Below, in pieces: positions 47,701 to 61,598 of a DNA stretch of 64,000 nt. The stretch lies in assembly GCA_021904315.1 (NCBI GenBank), contig CM038916.1, positions 2,108,001 to 2,172,000 of the forward strand, given 5' to 3'. The translations under genes were made by a program, and so were the position numbers. The notes under the pieces were generated by a model. That model was not told the DNA's origin. It did not search any database and was given only the letters and a program-made list of their open reading frames with translations. This stretch comes from Sphagnum magellanicum (Eukaryota; Streptophyta; Sphagnopsida; Sphagnales; Sphagnaceae). Numbering within the stretch: position 1 is the stretch's first letter; each line of letters opens with the position of its first letter.

Positions 47701-50700
47701 ATGAAGTCAATGTTCCCTCATTGACTCTTTGTGTGTGTCTATGCATCATCTCTTGTCAATGCCTATCTATGAATGCTTAGGATGCCATCACTAGAACCTA
47801 TTGATGCTCCCTCATTCCCTCATTGTCTAGAATTTTTCTATTGTGTAAAGGTGATTCCTAAGCCAAACCCCGTGTAGCCTAAATGATGAACTCGATACAC
47901 AGCTCTGAAGTTATTGTGAAATATTTCACCAACATCCCTAATAGAAGTAACATACCATGCCTCATTGAACTTAGCTTTCACTACACCAAAACATAATTTC
48001 TATGACATACACCAAATATTACTACTAACCCAATATAGTCATGAAGTAATATGATCCATGTTAAAGTCCACATCATCCACTTCTAATCATGTATATGACT
48101 ACATGACTAAAGTGATATGAATCCCATGACTATAAACATTTAAGACTACATGTTTATACTCATTTTAATGGTGGTCAAATTGTTTGACTTAACTTTTTCA
48201 TCCTATTTGATTAATTGGGTCCATCTATATAACAATGGTCATATATCCATATATAGAGATCTATACATATATGATTTTAAAATACTAGGGAAATAAAAAA
48301 ATGAATATTAATAAATAGTTATACATGTTCCATGCAATGTTGTTGATTTTTTTTTAATGATGTCGAGTCCTATCAAAATGACAACTGGTCAGTTCACTAA
48401 TCAGGAGCACATTATCATATAAGGTTTGTATCGCACACTACACATTTGAATATAGATTTTCCATGAAATGATTTTCACTTCTATATATTTAATAACATGA
48501 ATTTCAATCTTCATGTATTGAAATATTTGAAAATTTGTGTATCATTTACATCAAGAAATTCATGAAACCATATCAAATTCAAAAAAAAGATTTTAAAAGG
48601 ATAGCTTTTTATTCAATATGTGTTGATGTTGCTTGGGAAAACAAAAACTTCAATTTTCACATGTGATGATATAAAAGGACAAATATGGAAGGATTGCAAC
48701 AAACAATTGTCAAGGTGGAATTGTCATCCAAAATGATGAATATTAATTAATCTATTTAACCTAAAGTTGCACCCCTTAAACCAATTTGGATAATGGAATT
48801 TAGTGGAAGTTCTTTTGGCATCATGTCAAAAAAAGTGTGTGATCATATACTTGTGTGAAAAAAAATGTGGCTATGCACAAATCTACTTGTTTATTACACT
48901 CCCCAATATGTCAATTTACAATACTAATGAATACATGAAAATAAATATCTACATATTAATTTATCTATTGTATAATTTCCTTTCACTAAATAACAACCTA
49001 TGTAGCATCATATTGTAATTTCTTTTCTTAGCACTAGAAAAATTTCCTTCATGATATGAATTCTTCCCAATATGTTACTTGATTTCAACAATACCACCAC
49101 AACATCCATTTCTCCACATGTTATTTCTTTTTTTGCTAATGTTTGACCATTGCATTAAATAAAAATTTTTGTTATATGTCTTTGTTTATGTCTTGTTTAC
49201 TATGCTATAAATTGCAATCTTTAATTTAATTCCACTATTTCATGTATAATTTGATAAATAGGCCTCACATGTTTTTGTCATATTTGTCCAAAGTTCCAAA
49301 CTCATGCCCTCTTCAAACATACACACAACACATTAAGTAGTTTAAACACATGAATTGTTCACCACAACATATATAGATAATCATAATCATCCAATAATTC
49401 AATATGATAATATTTATTTGAAACAATAAAAGGTTTGATGTTCAGCTTGGTTGCAAGTTACAATGTAAACATGAAGGAGTCACTGTTTGATAGTTTTTAT
49501 TGCAACTCAATTTTAATGTGGCTTTTTATATATGTGGAAAAAAATGTGTGATGGAAATGTGCAATTAAAGGTGAATAACATTTTAAAGTTGAAGTTGTTC
49601 GTTGCAACATTATAGTGTAACAAAAGAAATAAAAAAATTAGTTTCAATGGGATTTTTTTCATAATTTTTCTCAAATGTAAAAAGACAACCATAAAGGATA
49701 ATATTTTTTTCATTAAAACTTTCAATTTGTTTTAAAGTCATGAAATCTAATTAAATGATATATTAATCCTTGATACTACATTATGTTATGACAATGTTGA
49801 CAATTATAACTTTTTTAGGTTGTAAAATGTTCTTCCATTGAAGATGTAGTTGGCTAAATGTTGTTTTTATCATTTTGTAAGACAAAAGTGAAATTTTCAA
49901 ATTAATGAAAAAAATTATATTATCATTTCATTGCTATCAAATAAGGCGTCTTTAACAAACTTTATAAAATGATTTTTGTATGTTTACATAAAGACATGAT
50001 TATGAATTGATTTCATATCCATGGTTTATGTCATTTGTTTTATCATTAAAACATAAATCAACTATATGTATTTCCAACTTTGATCCTATCTACATACACC
50101 ATGCCATGCAAATTCCCTGCAATGTAATTTATCACATTATTAAAAACACGTTTACTTAAATTTTATTTAGTTTGGAATTCCTTATAGATAACCTCCTTGC
50201 TATTTCTTTTGAAACTCAAACTTACTAGTCACACATTACATTTCACTAAATAATTATATAGAATTTAATTTCAAGTTTATGTCACCGTAGCAAAATGTAA
50301 TATCCAAAACAAGTACATGTTCTATGTTTTCCAACATTATTATACCTTGCTCATATTCCAAATTGTTAAGATCTATTTAACATCGTCTTCCATTTTCACT
50401 ATAAACATATGTTGGATTTTTACATACATGATGAAAGTTGGAAAGAATGTGATTCAAGTATTCAATGATAATATTACAATTGAACTTGAATGCATTTTAA
50501 TGTTTTACAAAGATCATAATGTCACAATTGTTCATGTCAAATCATTTGTTCCGATTATAACACTTGATTTTTGAAATGATCTAACTTGTCTATGTGTTTT
50601 CTTAAATGTATTTAACTTATTGATGGTGCATTCCCAACAATGACACTATCTCATGAGTGTGAGCATGTGAATGTGATAGAATCTTTTTAAGAATACTTTG

Positions 50701-51320
50701 ATGACATGGATAGCATATTCTTGGAATATCCCTTGCCATGTAAACTAGAATCTAAATGACATGGTAAAATATTTTGCCACATGGACATGGATGAAAAATA
50801 ATGGATGAAATTCATCATAAAGAAACCATGTTTGACAAAACTTCCCAAATGAACTTTTTTTGGTAAACAATTAACCCTAAAACCATAACTTGTGCATTCT
50901 TTAAATTTTATTGACTAATATATTATTGTTCCTTAAAGGGTTGAATGTCATTAAAAAACTATACTTGGACATGACATTCAAAATGTTCAGGTGATATTTT
51001 GTCACTAAATTACAAAATATTCATATTTTCATTCTTTAGCAAGACACAAGTGCCACGACACATGACAAAGACAAACATGATCTTGTTTTGGTAAAAAAAA
51101 ATGTAATCAAACTATATAGGTTAATTTGCAAAAACAAAAACCAATGCCTAATGGACAATCCATTTACAGAAATGAAAACAATTTTAAATTCATTCTCTGT
51201 GTTTCAAAAATGCCAAAGAATCTTACACTACATACAAGTATTTCATATCTATCAATTGCCTCCAAATGTACTTTGTGAAAATCCCTTTATCCCATGTCGT
51301 ACAACTTGACAATAACACTC
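47701..51320. other. AT-rich stretch, no gene
   Basis: Very AT-rich; short frames on both strands look random. No terminal repeats or known motifs were found. Confidence 0.45.
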
Positions 51321-51323
51321 CAA

Positions 51324-54300
51324 TTATTCTAGAATTATCACCCTAGCACAACTCATTAGGCCTTGCACTTCATTCCAATTCCATGTTGAGAAATGAATGA
51401 AAGGTTCTATTTGGCCACAATAAATCACATTTTGCAAGATGAAATAGAGATGTTTGCAATGCACCCACCTCCCCTGACTACCCAAAGAACCTGCCATCAT
51501 TTGTATGAAATTGACACAAGCGCAACTAGGGAAATTTCCAATTGAGACCTCATATTGCTTTGTGTTAGGAGGTGGACCAAAACTAATGATGTAAATATGT
51601 CCATACCTTGGTGGAGGAAATTCAGTAGGTGGCAAAACAATAGCCTCCAAAATTCATCCAGCCTCCCACCTATTTATCTGTTGTGTTGAAAGCTTGAACG
51701 TTGTTGCTTGCCGAGTAGGCTTGTTATGGTGAGTTTTTGGTCAAGCTTTAGGATCTATAGGTTGGTTACGAGGAGTTGTACTTTCATTCACAAATAGGGT
51801 CTAAAAATCACATTTGTGCACTTCACACAGGGTAAATCCTGCCTCCTCCAAAGTTGTCACCTCAAATTGAATCAAGTCAGTGCCAACTTACACTAACCAC
51901 ATTGATGGGACAAGTGGCCTATTGACATAATACTTCCTTCCAGTTCCTCCAACACAAATCAAATCATCTACACAAAACCAAAACTTGTGATGGATTGGTG
52001 CAAACCCTTTCAAATCAAACCACAAACCATCGTAAAAAGGACTAGGTATGCCATGAACTATTTTTCTAGCTATGATTCTGGCATCGCAATGTTTCATAAA
52101 ATCTCTTTGAATTGTAGAACAATGAGTATTCGATGATGGTGGGCATCTCTCAATTCTCCAAATCCCATCCTTGCACACATGTTCTTAAACCTTCAATCCT
52201 TGAAAAGTAAAAAAAATGGTTCATCCATTCAATCCCATTACACTCACCAGCCAACATCAACATTTGAGCCAATGAAGCCACTTGACATTGCGTTAACTCT
52301 CATTGAGAGAAATTCACATGATCAAACATGTGTGAATCGCCCTCTGACCCTAGGGCTATGTTAGCCCTTTGTTTTGTGGATCAAAAAACTTCTTGACCTT
52401 CCAAATGAGGTATCCTACAAGTGAAGGAGGACCCATTGCTGTATTTAGAGATGGCGTTGGCCATTTGTGACGAATCACTAGATTGGCTTGCTTGTCACAG
52501 TCTTAATTCATCCCTTCCAGGACCTTCTCCACATCTTCCAGCATTCAAGTATATCCTATAAGGTGCATTTTTTCTAAACACCCCAACATAATCATTAGAA
52601 GTTGCAATGAAAAGGCATCAGGCACTTTTCCTAGAATGTTGCAACCAAATATTATGGATTGTTTTAGAGAAGTTACAAATCAGCATGTCAACAAGCTCTT
52701 TTGGGCTAAACTTCTACAAGTGTTTTCAAAGGAAGACAATTCATATATTATAATCATGAAAACAAATAAAGAGTTTCACAAAGAATTCACAAAGAAAATC
52801 AAGGTGTCTAACATGTAACATGAAGCCCCCCCCAATTGTCTAACATGGAAGTGCCAAAAAGCCAACCAATTATTAAGTTCGTGAATTGCACTTTTGGTTG
52901 TAGCCCTTGAAGAATACCACCAAGACCGAATTGCTACACATTGAACATCTATTTCTTCCAAAGATGTTGCATTCTTATATTTGAAATTTAAAGCCTTCTG
53001 TCATTATTGTAATTCTGATGTAATCAATTATTTTGTGTGTCTATCAAGCAACTAAGTTCAATCGAACAAGCAAGTTTGTTCCTTGTCAACCATCTTCATA
53101 GAGGCATCTCCAAAACCATACATGATATGAACATCATTCCAATTAGCATGTGCATTATCCGCCATGAACCCTTTGAAATTGGGGTTTGCAAGACTAAATC
53201 GGAGCACCACCTAGTTTAGTTTTGTCCACATGACACACTAAACTTCTATGGATTCAGATTGCATGTCACAAATTGTAGTGGTGAACACTTTGCAATACAT
53301 GGGGTCATAAACATGAAAGCCATGGTTGTCCATTCTTGGACATGCTTGACATGATTAAACATCAACCAACAATTCTGCAAACCACCACCAAGTTGCATGC
53401 ACCTCACCAAATCAACTTCGCTTGTTGGCCCCATAGAACGACATTTTAAAAAGAAACACCTTCTGCCCAACCATTTGTCCAAGGAAACAACTATCTTAGA
53501 TGTAATCATAAGGACTTTTCAACTTAAAAATAAATATGTTATCCATGGGGCTTCAAGTACCAGCATTGTGCTTAAAGGCTATAATGAAGTTTCAAATGTT
53601 GGGAGAATAGAGGGGCTAGAACTTGTCCATCACCTTGTCAAATTTTTCACCTTGAAGAATTTTCACAGGTCTTTCGCCATTTTCATTGAACAAATGATGT
53701 GCCAAGAATTCTTTATTTGCATTCAAGGCAGTTACAAAGATTTTGGTGTCAAGGGTATGAAAAATCTGACCTTCTACCAAAACTTTGATTTCTTCCAAAG
53801 CTTCCCTACACATACCTTCTACAATAGGGTGTACATGCATGCCATGGTGAATCGTAGCTCCTAAAATGGATTGAAGTTTGTGGATAACATAGTACATCTG
53901 ACAAGGGCAAGTATTCACACAGAAAGGATTTGCAACACAAAACCTACAAACAACTATATAGATAGGAGGTCCTAGTGCAAATTAGTTAGGCAGAGGAATT
54001 TGGGTAGAATCACTAGTCCAACATATTTCATTTTGGACAGTAAAGCAAAGGAAATGCTTGTAGGAGTCATTATCATAACACAAGTGCCCGAAACACCTTG
54101 TGTTTCTAAATCCCAAACCAAAACTATTGTTGATGTTATAGGTTTTCACCTTGCACCAAGCATGACCATCGTACTTGTGGTCCATGCCTTGTATTTGTCC
54201 AAAATGGCCAATTGGAAGACGAATGGGCGGCAATTCAAAGATGATGTCATCATTGAAAATGATGGGCAAAGAGGAAACATATTCAACTTTGATCTTGTTG

Positions 54301-54911
54301 TATTCCAATGACCTCAACTTGTTTGACGAATGTGGTGCAGTAGACATTACTTTCAAACAATCTATTACAATTTCGAAGCTTCAACCCTAAACCTAATTCA
54401 GATTTGAAAGCACGTTCTCCATAGTATACATATATGAGATCAAAGCCGAAAATGAACCAAAACATTCACATCAAAACTCACAAGTAGGCAAGCAAACATC
54501 CTCATCCGAAGAGTCATAAAGATCAATAAAGGTTGATGAAAGGAAATGTGAAAATGAAATTGGCACTTCTTGCTTCACAACAAAAGCTTTGGGAACCACA
54601 TTCACCACATATGCAATTGTCCTTGGGGTGAGGATTGTGCTTTGAAAACATTGTATCAAATTGTTGCCAATAATCTTATACCTCCCTGCCTTGACATCCT
54701 AATGGACCCCATTAGGATTTGAAACAGACTCCTAGTATATTAAATTTTTGACAACACTATTTTGATTGTAAGCATCATCTCTAGAGACATGAATAGAACC
54801 ATGCTAAAAATCGAACATTTACGACAAACATTTTTCCGTGACTTTTGCGTTCTTGGAATCATCAACTAAGATCATAAGATCAACCTTGCCTTCAACATAA
54901 ATTGTTGCCAT
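51324..54911 (-). pseudogene. Decayed MULE-like transposase with SWIM zinc finger
   Basis: On the minus strand an ATG at 54911 opens a relic about 3.6 kb long. In order it shows a charged N-terminal part, a cysteine region ending CFGHLCYDNDSYKHFL (about 54060), a block CREALEEIKVLVEGQIFH (about 53800), a catalytic-core-like stretch LVRCMQLGGGLQNCWLMF with CDMQSES (53250-53450), IRSWWYSS and ELNNWLAFWHFHVRQ (about 52850-52940), ARIIARKIVHGIPSPFYDG with FWFCVDDLICVGG (about 51940-52080), and a C-terminal SWIM finger CACVNFIQMM-WVHCKHLYFI (about 51450-51540). This matches plant Mutator-like transposases, which move DNA by cut and paste. Several frameshifts and stops separate the blocks. No terminal inverted repeats were identified, so a dead domesticated relative is also possible. 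Confidence 0.6.
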
Positions 54912-57640
54912 TTCTAATTACAAACTATAGACTATCATAAAGAAAAGTAAAAGAATACATAACTAAGAAGACAACAATGGAATTTCTTAAACTACACAAC
55001 AACAATTCAATTCACAATAACAAACACTAAACATGTTGAAGAATGTCGCGAAAAGAAGTAAGGAAAAGGGAAGAAGGTGAAAAAGTAAATTCCAATGATA
55101 ACTAATCAAAATACTATGTGTGGGATTTTTTGGAATCCTTCGTAAGGTCATCCATAGACCATTCCAAAAACAATTCCAAAAATAATTACCTCGTTTTCAA
55201 GCCTATCTACTACATTTGTTTCTTAATAAATACTTCCTTCTCTTCATAACTTTTTAAAGGACTATTTCTTATGTCTCTTGAAAACTACCTCCATTTTATT
55301 GTTATTTCATTTTGTTTCCCTATCCATTGACATGTGTCTTTTCATCTACATGATATAAAGTCACTACTAGGCATATCATTGCGTGGATAAAAAAAACATA
55401 TGGATATTGTCACAACATAGGGTTTATTAGTGAAGTTACCCCTACATTATGAACAATGTCAACAAAATAAAAATAAATAAAAAACAATTATTGAAGAACA
55501 ACAAATAAAACCAATAGATAGGTTGGAACGAAGGACTTCATAAATGCACATTTAACTGATTTTGTTAAATGATTGAAGTATGATAATGTTCAAGAACCAA
55601 TAAGATGTTAGAGTGAACACTGCGAATTAGAATCTTCTAAATTACTATGTTATGTAAGTGGTAAGTTTGTGCCTCACTATGTGAGCAACAAAGGCAAAAC
55701 TTGACATGTACACAATTATTCCCTAACAGCAGGGACGTACAATGTGTAACGACCTAAGAATTAAATGTTTAATGAAATAATTTTTTACCTTACGATATAA
55801 TTCTTGCACTTTCTGAGATTTAATTGGGTTACAATAGCCATCATTGGGATCTTAAAACCTGACGGTATCTACCCTAAGGAACATTTGGAAAGCCTAATTA
55901 AGGAAATTGATTCACCATCCAAATACACTATGATTTTTTGTTAAACTATTATGTAATTTTTTAATAGTTAGATGAACCAAAACAAAACTTCCAAAAGAAA
56001 CGTTAAAGTAATTCTACGACAATTGCATAAGGATAAACAATTATTATTATTATTATGATTACGTTGCAAGAATGTTATCATAGTGTTTTTTTACACATTT
56101 AACCCACTCCATTGCATCAATTAAGATCAAAAATGTTTGGTGGCAAAAAGAACCCCTAAGAATTGGACTAATAGCTAATGTACTTTTTAGACCCATTGTT
56201 TTGAAATTATTCTATGAAACAAAGAGGGGTACATTGAAGTTACTCTAATAATAGATGAAAATGAAGGGTAAATTCAGAACAATAAGGGCAAGGAAAATAT
56301 GTGGATATAGTCTCAATCAATATTCATGTAATTATTTTAAAAGTCCAATAAGAAATATGAATAGACGAAGACTGAATAATTATCTACATCAAGGACTTTA
56401 CAACATGACACTTGAATCATGATTAACATTTTAAAAGAATGAACTGGGTTAAACGGTTGAAAAATGGTTTATGATGTAAAATATCACAACACAGTTGAAG
56501 AGAGAAGGGGAACAAACCTTGGGGAGATGTATAATTATGTGGCTAATATAGATGTGTGGGCATAGGAAGGGTTAAAAACAATTTTTTAATGCTAGATGTG
56601 AAAATATGAAAATTTTACAAAATGAATCCATTGTACAATTCCACTCCAATAACATTAATTGTAATATTAATAGCTAGAGAAAAAATGAAATAATAGCATA
56701 TGGACAGAAGATGATGCCAGAAGTAAAGTTTATTACAATGACAAATGTGAAAAAAAAAAAAACAATCACATCCCCATTGAATCTATTGCAAGTTTGATGG
56801 AATTAAATGGAGAGTTGAAATATCCGTCCAGACGAAAGGTCAAAATTGTGAAGCTTGATATACAGATAGGTAATAGTAATTTCAAATTAACAATGGGTGA
56901 ATTGGTATTGAAGTATAAAATAAACAACATTACATCAAACTATCTAACTATGATATTTACTTTGAATCTACAAATGCCAGAAGAATAAGACATATTAATA
57001 AAATTTGTTCCTCAAAGAAAGTGAAAATGATATTTTTTATGGACAAGATCAAAGCAGCGCAAGAGGAGGAAAAAGATGGCAGAACTAAAAAGAGGAACTT
57101 TAATCTCCCCCATCAAGAAGAAATAGACGAGGAGGTAAGGTTAATTCTTGCATTCTTCAAGTTTCTTCCAAAGCATTGAAGCTTTTAGGGCATTGTTTTA
57201 GGGCAAACTTACAAGACGTGAGATTTATTCATTTGCAGGATGAAAGTTTTTTCATCATAGACAACCATAATCCAAGAGGTAAAACACTCTCCTATATTTG
57301 AATTCATTTGCTCTTCACCTTTTTTTTTGAATTTAAAACTAGAGTCCTTTCAAGAGTACTCCAAATTTCTTTTTTTTTTAGGTTTTTTTTTTGTTTTCTC
57401 ACAATGCAGCCACATAAGAAGGTTTGCCGTGAGGTCCTGAGAACCCAAGGACATTTTTGAGTAAGTTTTTGTTTTCCTTTATGTAGTTTGATGGGTTCTT
57501 GAAGTGGGGTTACATGTCAAGCACTTTCGGGAGCACTCAAGGGTCCAAGAATGTTCAAAATAGGTAAAGTTTTTCTACAAAGGCTTTATTTCCCATCACA
57601 AGCTATTAAGGAGGTTTAAAGTAGCAGTTTGATTTTTTTT
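54912..57640. other. AT-rich stretch; possible small exon-like segments near 57030
   Basis: Mostly non-coding. At about 57036-57140 an acidic, lysine-rich frame starting MDKIKAAQEEEKDG ends at a good donor GAG|GTAAGG, and an acceptor GCAG at 57239 is followed by a short open stretch (DESFFIIDNHNPR) and another GTAAAA. No family is recognised and no third exon could be added, so I do not call a gene. Confidence 0.35.
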
Positions 57641-57649
57641 TGAGTTCTT

Positions 57650-58960
57650 ATCATGGAGTGCAAGCTTGGAGTAGGTTTGCAACAAGATAGAAGCACATCA
57701 AATGTTATCTTGAACACTTGAGAGCATTGTTGAGCTCGCTAATGCTCCAAAGAGCATTCTTTAGTAAGGGTTTTATCTTTCCTATGTTTTTTGATAGGCT
57801 ATTCACACTTGGAGTTTTCGAGAGGTCTGTAGAAAACTTGGTCACTTGTGAAGAATTTTCAAAGGCACTTGAGAGCTAAATAAACTTAATAATAGAAAGA
57901 ATAGTCTTGGAACCATTTTAGCTCCAACCATGGCACCTAGGAAGGTATGAAGAATGTTCAATGGAATGTTGAATGTTCCATTGAACATTACAAAGCTTGG
58001 GGGAGGTATATAGGAAGCTCTCACACTTGTCAAGTGCTTTCGAGATCATTTGAGAGTTCAAGAGAGCTTGAGATATCTAAAGTGCATTTTTGATTTTTTA
58101 TCAATGTCCTTTCCTATAATGCCACTTTCAGTAGGTCTACAACAAGATCAATGGCACATTGATTTCTCTCCTGAGCATCTAAGAGCATTCTTGAGCTTGT
58201 TGGTGTTCAAGAGGGCATTCTTGAGTAAGGGTTTTGTCTTTCATTAGTTTCTTGATAGGCTATTCACACTAGGAGTTTTCAGGAGGTCTATATAAAGCTT
58301 CATCACTCGTCAAAAGCACTCAATAGCTCAACCGACCTTGTAGTAAATTTTTTTTCTTGGAATGGTTTTTGCTCACAACATGGCGCATGGAGAAAGCATT
58401 CTTGAGCTCACTAGTGCTCAAGAAGGCATTCTTGACTACCCTAGAACATTCTTGAGCTTGAAGGTGCCTAAGAGAGCATTCTTTAACAAGGGTTTTGTCT
58501 TTCTTATGTTTCTTGATAGGTTATTACACCAGGAATTTTGGAGAGGTATGTAGAAAGCTTGTTCAACTATTGAGAGCTCTAGAGGGCACTTGAAAGCTCA
58601 ATAGACATAGAAGTAGAGAGAATTTTTTTGGAAGGGTTCTTGTTCAAAACGTGGCACTTGGAAAAGGTTTGCAAAAATCTCAATGGAATGTTGAATGTTC
58701 CATTAACCATTACAAACCTTGGGGAAGGTATATAAAAAGCTCCAACATTTGTTGAATGCTCTCAGAGCATTCGAAGGCTTAAGAGATCTTGAAATATTCA
58801 GAATGGATTTTAGGTATATTTTTCAATGTTTTTTCTTAGAGCATCATTTGTTATAGGTCTGCAGCAAGATTAATGGCACATCAATTACTCTCCTTAGCAC
58901 CTGAGAGCATTTTTGAACTCGCTAGTGCTCAAGAAAACTCCCTAGCACTCAGGAGAACTC
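57650..58960 (+). repeat. Long-period degenerate tandem repeat
   Basis: Three irregular units share the same ordered phrases: GGTCTACAACAAGATCAATG (57672, 58133 and 58857 regions), GGGTTTTGTCTTTC with TTTCTTGATAGGCTATT (57770, 58230 and 58490), GTTGAATGTTCCATT (57968 and 58690), and many copies of AGAGCATTCTTGAGCTC. Period varies from about 460 to 720 bp, so whole units and sub-blocks were duplicated separately. No protein is encoded. Confidence 0.8.
57953..57989. repeat. Hairpin inside the long-period repeat
   Basis: Arms AATGTTCAATGGAA (57953-57966) and TTCCATTGAACATT (57976-57989) are perfect reverse complements of 14 bp with a 9-base loop. A second, partly decayed copy is at about 58678-58710 in the next unit. 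Confidence 0.85.
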
Positions 58961-61598
58961 CCACCAATTACCCCAGACTTGTTTGAAATATCTCATTTTG
59001 TTTTTGTTGTGCAAGGTGTGGAAGCCATTACAGATGAGAGCTTCTAGACAAAGGTGAGATGCAATATTGTTATTATAATGTATTCTTTGAGAGGCTAAAT
59101 CATTTTCTACACATTATTGATATAAAAAAACTCGCTACCAGTTGAAGGAGAAATGTGAGATAAATCGAAAATAGGTTTAGGGATCTAGAACATGGTCCTT
59201 TGTGAATCCTATTTAATTTAGAAATTGTGGAATTGAATTTTTATCACAAATAGCTCCCCGGAGTAAGGACACTAAACTGGGCTATAATTCCACTCAAGCT
59301 CAGAACAAAGTATGTATCATCAAATTTTTTTGTGAACTTGAAGTATGTAATTTAAAATCTTAGAGGTGGAGTTTATGTGTTCCAGGAGTTTTTTAGAGGA
59401 GAAGATTTCGATTCCATTGTAAGGGTCCTGCAATTTCAAGACATAAATCTCTATCATTTGGTGACTTATCTTCGAATTGTCAATGTTAAATTCTCTATAT
59501 ATAATATGTACTGCATTACATGGTCAACTTGAACTCTAATTCGATGCACAAATGGACCCAAGCATGGCTTCAAGAGGAATATCTTCAATAGTTCAAATGC
59601 AGGTAACCTTTCATAAACCTTTTTATGAGTCCTAGTATTTGACACAAAGGGCGGAAAGTTTCATATATGCATTAATAATTAAACCCCAAAATGTGTGTAT
59701 GTTTATATTTCTTTTTTATCCTTCTTGATTAATGGATATATACACAATGTATTCCATCATCGGCCTCTATTTGATCTATCAATTTCACTAATTTACATTT
59801 TATAACATTCTCAGGTTGATCTACCTTTTGCTTCACACATGGAACCATATTCAAATTTGAGAGGGTTGTCTTTAGTAGACCAAAGAAAAGTGGGTCTTTC
59901 CCTTTGAAAGTCCATTGTGACCAATAGACAGCACCGACTACAAGCTTAAGTAGGCACTATTAGGAATAAATGATTTAGGTTAAGGGTAAAGTGCTCAACG
60001 TAGGCACGATTAGGGTTAAGTGTTTTAGGTTAAGGGTAAAGTGTTTAAGGTCTAACAAACTTTTTAGGTGAATGAAGCAACCAATCCCTAACCCTACCAT
60101 GTTCATCAATGGATTTTTATTTAATCATCTTAGTACCAGTGCCTTATGGTCGTTGCTTGAATGATGGTCAATGGAGGTTTTTGGAACAATACATGAAAAC
60201 ATAGTTGTTTGCAAATATTGAAAGACAAAAAAGCTTATACAAGACCTCATTTTGGACCTCAATCACAAGACAATGAGGCCACTTATGGAGCCAGAAAATT
60301 TGTCCATGTTTATAGGCTGCCTCCAGAACAAGAAACAAAGAAGAGAGAGTATTGAGTATTTTGAATTGATGTGCACAAATAGGAATGGAGCATAACAACA
60401 AACGGAGTCTCTTCTCTATCTATGAAAAGCATAAATAACGTGAAATTTGAATGCACATTTCTTTCAAAAACTTTCTAATTTATGTTTATTTAGACATCCA
60501 AAAGTAGGACTTGATTTATTTCGAAAGATATTCTACATCTCAAATGAAAATTTCATAACCTTTCTCTTTATACCAATGCCAAATATTCAAATATGATACT
60601 ATTTTGTAAATGTTAAAAATGTATGAACAATAGCAAATTATTCCCCCTGAACTGTAAATATTTGATGGTGAACAATAAATATCAGCAATTTTTGTATAAT
60701 TAGCAAATAATATTTTTGTATTGTTGCTACTAAAACTGAAAAGATGGAGAGAAGAGTTTTCCCAAGCATTGACATTGATGCTCGTAACACAATTGCAAAA
60801 AAAGGAAGTTGCACCTGTACACATGAATGACATGAAGAAGCTGAAGAATTACATTTTTATATATTTATTTGCTTTGAAGTCATTTTGAAAAAAACACATT
60901 TAACATTAAATAGAATTTGTAATATCAATTGATGATTCTCTTCTCATCAAGCTCTTGGCATTAGTGACATCTCAGGATACAACTAGCAGAGTTTCTCCAT
61001 TGCACATCTAGCTGTACTTCCTCAACAAGTAAAATTCCTAAATCTAGTAGCAATGGCACTATCGAAGTCCGCATTATGAAGTTATGGGTGCATGTTTACA
61101 GCTCAACACATTTCAAGCTTCCAAGATGGTGTCTTCACAATATACTACACTTACACTCCACCTGCAGTAGCCATCAAACGACTCAATTGCAAATGTATGA
61201 ACATTTCAAAACAGTGGTAACACTCTTTCTCACAGAAAGTTAAAGCTCTCCACAAGATTGTCACCTAGTCCCATAACAGACTAACATAGTTCAAGTGTGT
61301 TCCTTTCAGCAGCAAATTGTTCAATGCAAAGTGCAGTTGACACCAAAAGAAAAATTGGTGATCCTTGAGAGACTGCTCAATTCACCTTATCAGGACTTGT
61401 ATGTTGAGCAGAATAGTTACAAACAAATATGTCCAAAAAAATGTGTCAGCTGTATTTTGGCCTCTTTCCTATGTACACAGTTGTCACAGCAGGCAAACCC
61501 TGAACTGTCTTCTCAACTACGGTGGTGTAATAAAAGCAATAGACATGCTACAAACAAAATGAACTTAATCTAGTGATTGGCAAGACAGACTACTGGCA
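58961..61598. other. Intergenic stretch, no gene
   Basis: AT-rich and non-coding. A roughly 60-bp phrase (GTAGGCAC-ATTAGG, then TTTAGGTTAAGGGTAAAGTG) is present twice in tandem at 59948-60052. The last few hundred bases before 61599 are the presumed 3' region of the PPR gene. Confidence 0.45.
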
